This document shows positions 50,501-59,247 of a DNA stretch of 64,000 nt, piece by piece (positions within the stretch are counted from its first letter, which is position 1; every line of letters begins with the position of its first letter). Origin of the DNA: Pontibacter sp. E15-1 (GTDB lineage: Bacteria > Bacteroidota > Bacteroidia > Cytophagales > Hymenobacteraceae). The translations under genes and the position numbers were made by a program. The DNA lies in the NCBI RefSeq assembly GCF_022601975.1, contig NZ_JAKVIR010000008.1:1-64000 (forward strand), written 5' to 3'. Below the pieces are notes generated by a model. It searched no databases and was not told where the DNA came from. It saw only the letters and a program-made list of their open reading frames with translations.

Positions 50501-51019
50501 ATCCGCGTCCACCCCGTTGTTGATGTATAACTCATTTGCGCCCTCCAGGCCTTTGTAATCCCCGACGGCACTCACATACATATCGAGCCAGCCGTCGCCG
50601 TTCACATCGGCCATGGTTACGCCGGTTTGCCAGTCGGCATACCCTTTCACACCCGCCGCATCCGATACATCCTCAAACGTAAAGTCGCCCTTGTTCAGGT
50701 ATAGCTTGTTGTCGCCCTGGTTGGCTACAAAATACAGGTCTGTCAGGCCATCATTGTTTACGTCGCCGGCGGCCACGCCTGCCCCGTTGTAGAAGTAGAG
50801 GTAACTCAGGATGTTGAGCTTTTCAGTGTCCTGCAGCTTGTTAATGAAACTGATATGCGTTTGGGTAGAGTCGATCGGCTCAAAAAGGGCCTTCTCCGAT
50901 ACCTCATCCTTATTCTTGCATCCAGAGAAAGAAAGCGCTGTGGCAATTAAAACAAATGCCCCCATTGCCCTGAGCGGGCGGTAGCACTGTTTGGCAGATC
51001 GGGTGAATTGGTAGTTCAT
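47576..51019 (-). CDS. Giant FG-GAP/VCBS-repeat lipoprotein with ASPIC domain
   Basis: A 1147-residue surface or periplasmic lipoprotein (lipobox LSFSGC, Cys34) built of about 13 FG-GAP/VCBS-type repeats, each with a Ca-binding DxDxDG-like loop (for example DVNNDGLTD, DYDRDGDLD, DLDNDGDLE and DFDKDGDLD). Two blocks of repeats flank an ASPIC/UnbV domain at about residues 538-625 (FGVGAKVLL, TPTRGFMSSVEP). Relatives resemble animal CRTAC1 and are thought to bind Ca and ligands through beta-propellers; no enzymatic function is known. Twenty-nine bases separate it from its paralogue upstream, and it lies in the same strand block as SusC/D. Confidence 0.87.
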   Translation of the reverse strand: MNYQFTRSAKQCYRPLRAMGAFVLIATALSFSGCKNKDEVSEKALFEPIDSTQTHISFINKLQDTEKLNILSYLYFYNGAGVAAGDVNNDGLTDLYFVANQGDNKLYLNKGDFTFEDVSDAAGVKGYADWQTGVTMADVNGDGWLDMYVSAVGDYKGLEGANELYINNGVDADGQVSFTEMAADYGIDFTGFSTQAAFFDYDRDGDLDMYLLNHAVHTSRSYDRVNARNLRHNEAGDILFENQLITPTGTAPAGQVVKFKNVSEKAGIYGAAMGYGLGVVVADLNNDGWDDLYVSNDFHEDDYYYINNGNGTFTESVKDHFRHLSRFSMGCDAADINNDGYPDVMTLDMFPEDELVEKTSMGEDAFDIFQYKLQFGYFNQYSRNCLQLSHSGQKFSDIGLMAGVAATDWSWSTLLADYDNDGIKDIFISNGIVRRPNNMDYIKFASTDSMYYAPQISKELDDKGVAMMPDGKVHNYLYKGTDSLRFNDKSLSWGFAEPNISNGAVYADLDNDGDLELITNNINHPAGIYKNKGETLLQNNYLKVRFKGDKYNQFGVGAKVLLKSKGKVQVQQLTPTRGFMSSVEPVLNFGLGKLGTVDTLVVIWGSQRVEMRTNVKANTTLVLEEAAAQLPASAYYSLFQTHEPLFEDVTKSFPVNYTHQENSYLDFYRESLIPFKTSTEGPKIAVGDVNGDGLDDFYIGGAKWQAGALYTQQANGKFVATNQALFQADSTYEDVDAVFFDANNDTFPDLYVVTGGNEFYGTMKEQFDRLYLNDGKGNFTRSHTLPAMYDNKCCVKPYDFDKDGDLDLFVGGRVLGYQYGISPKSYLLVNDGKGRFTDKTEQLAPELRKAGMVTDAVWADYDNDGTVDLVVAGDWMALTIYKNKSGKFGKVNESNGLSDATGFWQTVQAADFDKDGDLDLIAGNLGTNTKFNKRGKENLRMYVKDIDGNESLDHILAYQLDNNWYPVATKDELGKQLPLINKKITDYKGYAGKAVEELFEKEELKDARVLDVNTFASVYWENLGNGSFKKHNLPREAQVSKLFAFQVADVNQDGNLDIIAGGNFYGVSTYQGRYDSSYGLLLLGNGKGSFKPVEVADAGIVMNGEVRDIKTLRTADGELMLVARNNEPMQVFKKVTRDAAETVARIK

Positions 51020-51048
51020 AAGAGGCTAAAGATTGGGTGGTATGCGTA

Positions 51049-54000
51049 CTATTTTTTTCGGATACTGAAGACCTGCAGCTTGTCGTTATTTTTGGCGAGC
51101 AGGAAATAGGACTGCCCCCTGGCGTTGGTAAGCTGCTGCATGTTTCGGACCTGCCCGGTCGTGAAGAAACCGGACTCTTTTGGTTTCCGGACCACGAACT
51201 TTCCGTTACCCCTTCCTTCCAGCAGCAGCCCGTAGTTGGCGTCATACTGGCCCAGTTCCGGAAGCACATCGAAAAAATTGCCAGCCAAAAGTATATCCAG
51301 CTTTCCGTCGTTGTTATAATCCAGCGTTTCGATGCCGTATACCGGCGAGAATTGCGCCTCCAGTGGTAGGGCCTCCAGCGTAAACTTCATGTTCCCCCCA
51401 TTTATCAAAATAGATGAGTTCGGGTTGTTCACTTGCTTTACCACCGCCTCCTTTAATTCCTCCTCCGAGAAGATTTCATTCACCTGCTTCCCGGCATAGT
51501 CGGCATACTTCACAAACTTTTTCTTGATGCTCGGCACCCGCTTCTCCAAATCCTGTTTCAGCACCATTGGGTAGGCTTTGCCATCCTCGGTATAGCAGCT
51601 GATGATCTGCTCCACGGTTCCGTTTTTCTCAAAGTCGCTCACATACAGGGAGGCAGGCTGGGATTTGCTACCCGTCAGGCGGCTGTTACGGCCTAAGTTG
51701 CCCAGTATAAAGTCGGTGTCGCCATCTCCGTTAATGTCTGCGGCTTTAATGGTGTTCCACCAGCCCGAGGAGTTAGGCACTTCATATTTCTCGCCGAAGC
51801 TCCGGCCCTTTTTGTTGGTATAAATGGTCACCGGCATCCAGTCTCCAACCAAAATCAGTTCCGGGAACGTGTCGCCGTTCAGGTCTTTCCAGACTGCGTC
51901 GGTGATCATGCCCAGCTCATTTTTAGGAAGGTAGCGCTTGGTGTAGTTTTTAAAGCCGCCCGTGCCATCGTTGATGTATAAATAGCTCGGCGCATCATAG
52001 CCATAGGCACCCGGCACCATGCGCCCCCCGATGAACACATCCATGTCACCGTCCTGGTCAAAGTCGGCAGTGGTAACGCAGGAGGCATTTGTGTTGAGGT
52101 TGGGCAGGCGGTTGTCTTTTTTGAAATTGCCCTTGCCGTCGTTGATATAAAGCCGGTCGAGGAGTTGAGGGGAGTTGGGCATGAACTCGTTGCTGCCCGT
52201 TACCACCATCAGATCAAGGTCTCCGTCCTTGTCCGCATCAAAGAAAGTAGCCGCAATATCCTCGCTGGCCTCATCCTCCTTAGACACCGGAGAGGTGCCT
52301 TCCCGGAAGGTGCCGTCTTTCTGCTGCAGAAACAGCTGCTTGGCTCCACCAGCCGCGCCGCCCACGTACACATCCTCCAGCCCGTCGCCGTTCACGTCGC
52401 CCACAGCCAGGGCCGGGCCCTGTGTGGAGAACATCTGCTTGACAAGCGCATCGCGGTTATAGTCTACAAATTTGCTTTCCTGGTGGGTATAGTCCAGCTT
52501 CAACTCCTGAGTGGCATCGTAAAACGGGGGGATGTCCTTTGCAGGCTCGGGTATAAACTTTAGGTTGGCTTGCGTCTGCTTCAATGCCAGTTCCTGGTCG
52601 GGCTTTACCTGCTGCAGCACCTGCATCTTATCGTCCGGCCAGATTACTTTTACAGAATCGATCTTCGCCTCCTTGCCCAGGCCAAACACCAGCGTCAGGT
52701 CCACAGACGATTCGAAACCGCGGTTGGGCATCTGCTGCAGGTATACCGTTTTGCTGGGCTGGTACACGTATACCTTGGCACCAATGCCATTGAGGTTCTT
52801 ACCCGAGCCCTCCAGCTTCACACGCAGAAAGTGGTTTTTGAGCGTTTCAGAGGATTTGTTTTTATAGATGGACACTGGCATGTTCACGTTGTTCACCACC
52901 AGGTCCAGGTCCCCGTCGTTGTCGAGGTCGCCGTAGGCAGCCCCGTTAGAGAAACCGGGCTTATCCAGCCCCCATGCTTTGGCCTGGTTGGCAAAATGCA
53001 GGTCTCCCTTGTTTTGAAAAGCGTAGTTCGGAAGCGGCGTGGAGGTCATCTTCGCGATGAGCTGTTTATTATACGCATAGCCGCCACCTTCCCTGGCCTT
53101 CTGCATCGTTTCCTCGCTCCCCAGAAAGTTCACGAAATCCTGATCGGTGAGGTCCTGGTAGATACCGTTGGCCACAAAGATATCCTTCAGGCCGTCGTTG
53201 TCCATGTCAAACAACAGGGCGCCCCAGCTCCAGTCTGTCGCGTGCACGCCCGACAAACGCGCCACCTCGCTAAAGGTATTGTCGCCATTGTTCAGGTGCA
53301 GCATGTTCTGCATGTACTGGTGGTGGAAGTCACGGGAGAGTTTTAGCTGTGCCAGATCATAGTTCTCATACATGGATGTCCGTTTCAGGCGCACATCGTT
53401 GCCGGGAAGCATGTCAGTCACGAAGATATCCTGGTTGCCGTCATTGTTGAGGTCGGCAATGTCAGCCCCCATCGAAGAAAGGCTCTCATGCGGCATCCAG
53501 GCCTTGCTGGCCTCCGTAAAGGTGCCGTTATGGTTATTTATATAGAGATAATCGCGCTCGTAAAAGTCGTTGGAGATGAAGATATCCGGCCAGTTGTCGT
53601 TGTTCACGTCCCCGATCGTGATGCCGAGGCCAAAGCCGATAAGGCTGCCGTAGATACCGGCGGCCTCGCTCACATCCGTGAACTTGCCGTCGTCGTTGCG
53701 CAGCAGTTTGTCGCCGCCCAGCGCATCGCGCCGACCGCGTAGGTTGGTATAGCCTAGGCTTCCGACCGGGTATGAACTGTTGTTCAGGAGGTACACGTCC
53801 AGGTCGCCGTCCCGGTCATAGTCAAAAAAAGTGGCGTGGGTAGAATAACCTTCATCATCGAGGCCATACGTAGTGGCTTGTTCAGAAAAGGTCGGAATGC
53901 CCTTTCCGGCAGTGCCATTATTCAGAAAAAGTTCGTTTTTGCGGTTGTCGCCGTTTACCTCGCCGGCATTGCATACATAGATATCGAGCAAGCCATCCCC

Positions 54001-54381
54001 GTTCACATCGGCCATGGTCACGCCGGTACTCCAGGCTTGGTTGCCCGCCACGCCCGCCAGCTCCGTGATGTCCTCAAACTGCAGGTTGCCTTTGTTCAGG
54101 TATAGGCGGTTCTTACCGGTGTTGGCCGTCAGGTATATATCCGGCAGGCCGTCGTTGTTTATATCCCCGATGGCCACCCCGCCGCCATTGTAGAAATTCC
54201 GGTAGTTGAAGATGTTCATCTCCTCAGTGCTTTCCACTTTGTTGATAAAGTCAACGTTTGTGCTGGCAGCCGGCAGGTCGTCGAACAGCGTGTCCTCCTC
54301 TTGCGTTGCCTCCTTTTTGCCGCAGGCAGCGCAGGTGACAAGAAGGGCTAAAGTAAGCGGTTGTATGTATTTTCGCACCAT
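51049..54381 (-). CDS. Second giant FG-GAP/VCBS-repeat lipoprotein with ASPIC domain
   Basis: A 1110-residue paralogue of the following gene. The signal ends in TCAAC (Cys20). The same order is seen: FG-GAP repeats with Ca-binding loops (DINNDGLPD, DVNGDGLLD, DYDRDGDLD, DMDNDGLKD), a central ASPIC/UnbV domain (NGIGAKVYV, MPNRGFESSVDLT), then a second repeat block (DVNGDGLED, DADKDGDLD, DFDQDGDMD, DINGDGDTD). The two are clearly diverged tandem duplicates; many loops align but the linker sequences differ. A hairpin at 54431-54466 lies between it and susD. Possible roles are surface glycan or protein binding; I cannot assign one. Confidence 0.87.
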   Translation of the reverse strand: MVRKYIQPLTLALLVTCAACGKKEATQEEDTLFDDLPAASTNVDFINKVESTEEMNIFNYRNFYNGGGVAIGDINNDGLPDIYLTANTGKNRLYLNKGNLQFEDITELAGVAGNQAWSTGVTMADVNGDGLLDIYVCNAGEVNGDNRKNELFLNNGTAGKGIPTFSEQATTYGLDDEGYSTHATFFDYDRDGDLDVYLLNNSSYPVGSLGYTNLRGRRDALGGDKLLRNDDGKFTDVSEAAGIYGSLIGFGLGITIGDVNNDNWPDIFISNDFYERDYLYINNHNGTFTEASKAWMPHESLSSMGADIADLNNDGNQDIFVTDMLPGNDVRLKRTSMYENYDLAQLKLSRDFHHQYMQNMLHLNNGDNTFSEVARLSGVHATDWSWGALLFDMDNDGLKDIFVANGIYQDLTDQDFVNFLGSEETMQKAREGGGYAYNKQLIAKMTSTPLPNYAFQNKGDLHFANQAKAWGLDKPGFSNGAAYGDLDNDGDLDLVVNNVNMPVSIYKNKSSETLKNHFLRVKLEGSGKNLNGIGAKVYVYQPSKTVYLQQMPNRGFESSVDLTLVFGLGKEAKIDSVKVIWPDDKMQVLQQVKPDQELALKQTQANLKFIPEPAKDIPPFYDATQELKLDYTHQESKFVDYNRDALVKQMFSTQGPALAVGDVNGDGLEDVYVGGAAGGAKQLFLQQKDGTFREGTSPVSKEDEASEDIAATFFDADKDGDLDLMVVTGSNEFMPNSPQLLDRLYINDGKGNFKKDNRLPNLNTNASCVTTADFDQDGDMDVFIGGRMVPGAYGYDAPSYLYINDGTGGFKNYTKRYLPKNELGMITDAVWKDLNGDTFPELILVGDWMPVTIYTNKKGRSFGEKYEVPNSSGWWNTIKAADINGDGDTDFILGNLGRNSRLTGSKSQPASLYVSDFEKNGTVEQIISCYTEDGKAYPMVLKQDLEKRVPSIKKKFVKYADYAGKQVNEIFSEEELKEAVVKQVNNPNSSILINGGNMKFTLEALPLEAQFSPVYGIETLDYNNDGKLDILLAGNFFDVLPELGQYDANYGLLLEGRGNGKFVVRKPKESGFFTTGQVRNMQQLTNARGQSYFLLAKNNDKLQVFSIRKK

Positions 54382-54430
54382 GGTTTTTGGGCCCCACAGG
54401 GTATGAAGCGGCCTTTTTCGACGAATCTAA

Positions 54431-54466
54431 ATAAAGAAAGCAAGTTCTACAACTTGCTTTCTTTAT
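54431..54466. terminator. 16-bp perfect hairpin downstream of susD
   Basis: Arms ATAAAGAAAGCAAGTT and AACTTGCTTTCTTTAT pair perfectly around CTAC. It lies 34 bases past the susD stop and 50 bases before the FG-GAP gene. It could end the susCD transcript or attenuate expression of the downstream genes. Confidence 0.75.
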
Positions 54467-54499
54467 AAGAATAATATGGTTCTATAAGTTCACCGTGTA

Positions 54500-56032
54500 T
54501 TAGTAACCCGGGTTCTGCTTCAGGTTCGGGTTGTTCGAGATTTGCAGTGACGGAATCGGGAACAGTTTGCGTGTAGGGTCTGTCTTGGTTTTAAACTCCC
54601 ATGTGCTTCCTGTATACTTCCCAAAACGGATCATGTCGTTTCGGCGCCATCCTTCCCAGGCAAACTCACGGCCACGCTCTTCTAAAAGCGCATCCAAAGT
54701 CAGGTTTACAATAGGGCCAGTTCCGGCACGGTCACGCACTTCATTTACCAATAGAATCGCCTCTGCAGGCATACCTAAACGCAATAATGCTTCTGCTTTC
54801 ATCAGCAATACATCCGCATATCGGAACACCACCAAGTCATTGTCCTGGTCGTTTCGGGTGTTGCCTCGCTGCACCTCATACTTCACATTTCGTACACCTT
54901 CGTTACCAAAGGCTTTATCAAGCGAAGTGATTTTTGGAGTAAACACAAGGTCTTTTGATTGGCCATCCACTGCATCAACAAAGGTAATCACCTCCCCGTT
55001 GTTATTAAGCTGTGGGCCTTCTAACCACATCGCTTTGCGCTTGTCGTTGTCAGAAAACGTATTGTAGAATTCTGCTCTTGTCGCAAAGCCATTCCATGGG
55101 TTTCCGGCCAGTCCGAATACAGAACCCTGAGCATAGTGCAAGGTGCGCATTTGCATGTTCATACCTCCAGCAAGTATTTTGTCATAAGGAATCGCGAAGA
55201 TGTTTTCCTTATAAGCGTCTGGATTATTACCGTTGTTAATGGCAAAGTTGGTCAGGTAGTTCGGGTTCAGTTCATATCCTGCAGGAGAGTTTATCACTTG
55301 GTTGGTAGCATCCAGCGCTTTCTGCCATTGTGGTGTGCCTGTATACACTTCTGCGTTAAGGTACAACTTTGCCAACAGCGTATAGGCTGCTCCTTTTGTG
55401 AAGCGGCTATAGGTTGTCACATTCACTTCTTCCTTTAGATTTGGGATCGCGGCTAGTATCTCAGATTCAATAAAGTCATATAGTTCCTGCCGGGAGCTTT
55501 GTGGCGCGTTACCTGCGGGGGTGTCTTCTGTTACAATAGCAACGTTTCCGAACATATCCAGTAGCCAGAAGTAGGCGAAAGCACGCAGCATGTGCACCTC
55601 ACTCACTATTGTTTCCTTGCCATCTAGTTCGAGTGTGCTATTTTCCAGACCAATTATGTTGGTGTTGGCGCCCGCAATCACGCGGTAGGCCCACTCCCAG
55701 GAGCCGTTAATCTGGCCTGGCGAGACAGGAGACCATTCGTGCTTGGCCATCTGCTGCCACGAAGCGTTGTCATACCAGTCAGGCCCACGGGTTGGCACTA
55801 CAAGTTCGTCCGTAGTTGCCTCATTCAGTACCAGTACAGGATCCAGAAAACCGCGCAGATCGCCATAAGTGGCACCAACCGTAGACAGCAATTCATCTTC
55901 GTTTGCCGGGAATAGGCTGGTCTCTGCCTGGTCAAAAACCTCAGCGTCAAGATCGGTACATGCCTGGCCGCCCATCAGCATACTTGCTACAGAGGCAACC
56001 ACTAAAACATTTCTAATTTTATATTTTTTCAT
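54500..56032 (-). CDS. SusD/RagB family nutrient-binding lipoprotein
   Basis: A 510-residue outer-membrane lipoprotein that caps a SusC transporter and binds its substrate. The lipobox Cys is at residue 25 (MGGQAC). The helical SusD core shows ANEDELLSTVGATYGDLRG, GANTNIIGLEN, EVHMLRAFAYFWLLDMFGNV and LLAKLYLNAEVYTGT. The C-terminal part has VVFRYADVLLMKAEALLRLG and WRRNDMIRFGKY. It lies 56 bases downstream of susC and is surely cotranscribed with it. Confidence 0.95.
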   Translation of the reverse strand: MKKYKIRNVLVVASVASMLMGGQACTDLDAEVFDQAETSLFPANEDELLSTVGATYGDLRGFLDPVLVLNEATTDELVVPTRGPDWYDNASWQQMAKHEWSPVSPGQINGSWEWAYRVIAGANTNIIGLENSTLELDGKETIVSEVHMLRAFAYFWLLDMFGNVAIVTEDTPAGNAPQSSRQELYDFIESEILAAIPNLKEEVNVTTYSRFTKGAAYTLLAKLYLNAEVYTGTPQWQKALDATNQVINSPAGYELNPNYLTNFAINNGNNPDAYKENIFAIPYDKILAGGMNMQMRTLHYAQGSVFGLAGNPWNGFATRAEFYNTFSDNDKRKAMWLEGPQLNNNGEVITFVDAVDGQSKDLVFTPKITSLDKAFGNEGVRNVKYEVQRGNTRNDQDNDLVVFRYADVLLMKAEALLRLGMPAEAILLVNEVRDRAGTGPIVNLTLDALLEERGREFAWEGWRRNDMIRFGKYTGSTWEFKTKTDPTRKLFPIPSLQISNNPNLKQNPGY

Positions 56033-56088
56033 ACGAAAAGTCGTTTTTCACTACTGTTTGGTTTGCAAAACTTTCTTTAAAGACTATC

Positions 56089-59000
56089 CTAAAGCGTCAG
56101 TGAAAAGCCTATGGAATAGGATCGTGTTCTTGGATAGAAAGTCACCGGCTCTATACCCGGAGAAAGGTTCACGGCAATGTCAGAACTGCCATAGATATCA
56201 CGTGTGGCTCCTAACCTTGGCTCTGGGTCAATACCGCGGTAACCTGTAATCACAAAGAGGTTGTTACCGGCAACATATACCTGCGCATTATTCATATATT
56301 TCCAGAATTTTGGCAGACGATAGGATAAACGGAAGTTATCCAACCGGATAAAGTCCGCATCTTCTACCCAAAGGCTGGAGAATGCAGGTGATAAGCCATC
56401 TGGGATACCTGTTGAGAAGGCATCGTCGATCACGTTATTACTTGGGAAGCGGTTCGGGTTAGCAGAGTAGATATATGGCCCGTTTACAATCTGATGCCCC
56501 AAGGCTCCTCTTAACAGGAAATTTAAGTCAAAATTCTTGTACGTGAAACTGTTGCCCCATCCGAAGATCAAGTCTGGGTTGGCATCCCCAATGAATGTGC
56601 GGTCACCCCCAAATGGCTCTATCTCTCCATTGCCATCTATATCTTTGAAAATGTAGGTAGGTGTACCATCGCTATTTTGCCCAAAACCTTCGAACACTGG
56701 GCCGAAGAACTGACCGATTGGCTTGCCCTCCTGCAACACGACTGGTTGGGCTATACCACCCTGCCCGCTACCAAAACCACCGTATGTACGGGGTGTTGAC
56801 GGATCATACTCAAAAATACCAGAGCTCAGGGACACAATCTTGTTCTTGTTGCGCGACATGTTAAGATTTGTTCTCCACTGGAAATCGGTTTTATCGAGTA
56901 CCAGGTAATCCAGCGCAAGCTCAAGGCCTTTGTTGTTGATTTCCCCCACGTTTGCCAATATGCTGCTTGTTACAGCAGTTAGTGCATCGGAGCCATACTT
57001 GGAGCCGATAGAAAGCGGGTAATCAAACAAAAGGTCTTTCGTATCCTTGTTATAGTATTCGAATGAACCGTTTAAGCGGCCGCTAAGAAGCGAAAAGTCA
57101 ACACCCACGTTCGTCATGGCAGATGTCTCCCACTTCAGATCCGGGTTTGCATTCTGGCTAAATTTATAGGCCGTCTGGAAACCACCGTTTGTGAAGTAAG
57201 ATCCGCTCTGACCGTACAACTGACGGGAAGCATAATCCGCAATGCCCTCCTGGTTACCTGTCACACCATACCCCACACGCAGTTTCAGGTCATCCAGGAA
57301 TGTTACGCCCTGCATGAAGTCTTCCTGCATAATTCTCCAACCCACAGAAACGGAGGGGAACCAACCCCAGCGGTTGTTTTCTCCAAAGCGGGAGGAACCG
57401 TCGCGACGGATATTGGAAGTCAGGAGGTACTTATCCTTGTATGAGTAATTCACACGCCCGATGAAACCGATCAGGATCGCCTCGGATTTAAAGGAACTCA
57501 CCTCACGGTTTGTGGAGTTTGTATCGTCGATGTTGGCGTTACCAGCTCCCAGGTTATTATAACCAAAAACATCCGGGAAACGGCTGTTTGCAGCTCTGAA
57601 ACCTTCGTTTGTGAGCTTCTGGTAGGTATAACCCCCTAAAACGTCAAATCTGTGGTCGCCAGCTTCGCCGTTATACTGCGCTGTCAGTTCTGTCAGGCGG
57701 TCGTTCACCTCACGCTGCTCGCGTCTTGCATTGGCAGTGTTGTTGCTGTTGGCTTTAAACGTGCTTGGTCTGAAGAAACCGAACAGGCTGTTGTAGTTAT
57801 TAATCGAGGTGTTCACACCAAACTTCAACCCTTCCACAGGCTCCAGGTAAACCTTAAGGTTTGCCAGGGTCTGCTTGTCGCGGGCCTCATTGGTAATCTG
57901 CTTCATTCTGGCTACAGGGTTCTCGATCTCGAAACCACCCGGGATGCGATTCCCGTTAAATTCGTCAAACCCTTCAACGTTCGGCTGCAAATACGTGCCG
58001 TTATCATTAAATACCGGGAACGTTGGGTTAATTCTGCCTGCAGTCAGGAAAGAGAAATAATCTACAAAGTTCTTGTTGCTCACCTGCTGTGATAGAAGCA
58101 ACTGGATCTCCAATTTATCATCCAGTGCCTTCTGAGACAGGTTCAAGCGTGCGTTCAGGCGGTCGAAACCAGAATTGAGGGCTATACCCGGCTGGTCTAA
58201 GTATACCACAGAACCACGGTAGTTGAATTTATCGGTGCCGCCCGAAACAGCTACATTGTAGTTTTGGCTATACGCCTTGCGCGTGATCTCGTCGAACCAA
58301 TCGGTACGGGCACCAAAGTCAAAGGCACTTCGGTCCAGACCCAGTTCATCCAGTTTTGACACGAACGCGTCAGGGGAAAGAAAAGAAAGCGTGTTAGACA
58401 CTTCCTCTAAACCTACATAGCTGCTAAGCTCAACAGTAGTTTTGCCGGGAGTTCCGCGTTTGGTCGTGATGATGATAACACCGTTAGAACCTCTAGAACC
58501 GTAAATAGCTGCAGAAGAAGCGTCTTTCAGCACGTCCATGGAGGCAATGTCCTCTGGAGCAACCGAGTTCAGGTCAGCACCTGCCACACCGTCAATCACG
58601 ATAAGCGGCTCACTGTTCGCGCTCAAAGAAGATGTACCTCTCAAGCGAATAGCCGGACGGTTGTTGGTTGGGTCACCACCGCCTGAAACCACGTTCAGAC
58701 CAGCTACTTTGCCTTGCACCGCCTGCATCGGGTTGTTGATTACCCCTGCATTCAGGTCTTTGGCATTTACGGTAGCCGTGGCACCCGTTACGTCAGCCTT
58801 CTTCTGCGTACCATAACCCGTTACCACCACTTCTTCCAGTGCTCTGGCATCTGTGGCAAGCGTGACGTTGATCATCGAACGGTTGTTGATTGCAATCTCC
58901 TGGGTCTTGTAACCGATAAAGGAAACAACAAGTGTTCCGCTTCCGCTCGGCACGTTCAGGGTAAAAGTACCATCCACGTTGGTGGCAGTACCTACAGTAG

Positions 59001-59247
59001 TGCCTTTTACTACCACAGTAGCGCCCGGCACCCCTTGGCCATCATCACCCACAACTTTACCTTTCACTTCCGTGGTTTGCACCACAGCGGCAAAGTCCAT
59101 AGCGTAGCCAGAATGGGCAGTAGCCTGCACTGCACCTTGCGACAGGCATAGCGCCGCCACCAGAATGGCGAACTTTTTCTTTTTGAAGGAACTACTCGCT
59201 GAGGCATGCTGTGGGTGCCCAGGAGGTGTAGTGTAATTTTTTTTCAT
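56089..59247 (-). CDS. SusC/RagA TonB-dependent transporter
   Basis: A 1052-residue outer-membrane channel importing oligosaccharides or peptides with SusD. The unusually long basic N-terminus (about 25 residues) precedes the hydrophobic signal FAILVAALCLSQGAVQA. A carboxypeptidase-regulatory-like domain lies at about 60-125 (GVPGATVVVKGTTVGTATN). The TonB box/plug start EEVVVTGYGTQKKADVTGA follows, then GSRGSNGVIIITTKRG of the SusC plug, and a 22-strand barrel ending YSIGFSLTL. The substrate cannot be read from sequence; neighbours suggest a glucosyl disaccharide. A palindrome sits just upstream of the start. Confidence 0.95.
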   Translation of the reverse strand: MKKNYTTPPGHPQHASASSSFKKKKFAILVAALCLSQGAVQATAHSGYAMDFAAVVQTTEVKGKVVGDDGQGVPGATVVVKGTTVGTATNVDGTFTLNVPSGSGTLVVSFIGYKTQEIAINNRSMINVTLATDARALEEVVVTGYGTQKKADVTGATATVNAKDLNAGVINNPMQAVQGKVAGLNVVSGGGDPTNNRPAIRLRGTSSLSANSEPLIVIDGVAGADLNSVAPEDIASMDVLKDASSAAIYGSRGSNGVIIITTKRGTPGKTTVELSSYVGLEEVSNTLSFLSPDAFVSKLDELGLDRSAFDFGARTDWFDEITRKAYSQNYNVAVSGGTDKFNYRGSVVYLDQPGIALNSGFDRLNARLNLSQKALDDKLEIQLLLSQQVSNKNFVDYFSFLTAGRINPTFPVFNDNGTYLQPNVEGFDEFNGNRIPGGFEIENPVARMKQITNEARDKQTLANLKVYLEPVEGLKFGVNTSINNYNSLFGFFRPSTFKANSNNTANARREQREVNDRLTELTAQYNGEAGDHRFDVLGGYTYQKLTNEGFRAANSRFPDVFGYNNLGAGNANIDDTNSTNREVSSFKSEAILIGFIGRVNYSYKDKYLLTSNIRRDGSSRFGENNRWGWFPSVSVGWRIMQEDFMQGVTFLDDLKLRVGYGVTGNQEGIADYASRQLYGQSGSYFTNGGFQTAYKFSQNANPDLKWETSAMTNVGVDFSLLSGRLNGSFEYYNKDTKDLLFDYPLSIGSKYGSDALTAVTSSILANVGEINNKGLELALDYLVLDKTDFQWRTNLNMSRNKNKIVSLSSGIFEYDPSTPRTYGGFGSGQGGIAQPVVLQEGKPIGQFFGPVFEGFGQNSDGTPTYIFKDIDGNGEIEPFGGDRTFIGDANPDLIFGWGNSFTYKNFDLNFLLRGALGHQIVNGPYIYSANPNRFPSNNVIDDAFSTGIPDGLSPAFSSLWVEDADFIRLDNFRLSYRLPKFWKYMNNAQVYVAGNNLFVITGYRGIDPEPRLGATRDIYGSSDIAVNLSPGIEPVTFYPRTRSYSIGFSLTL

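Noticed and set aside
47576..54381. Labelling the FG-GAP/ASPIC proteins as RNA-binding or haemolysin
   Set aside because: Such labels come from database carry-over; the sequence shows only Ca-binding repeats, an ASPIC domain and lipoprotein signals.
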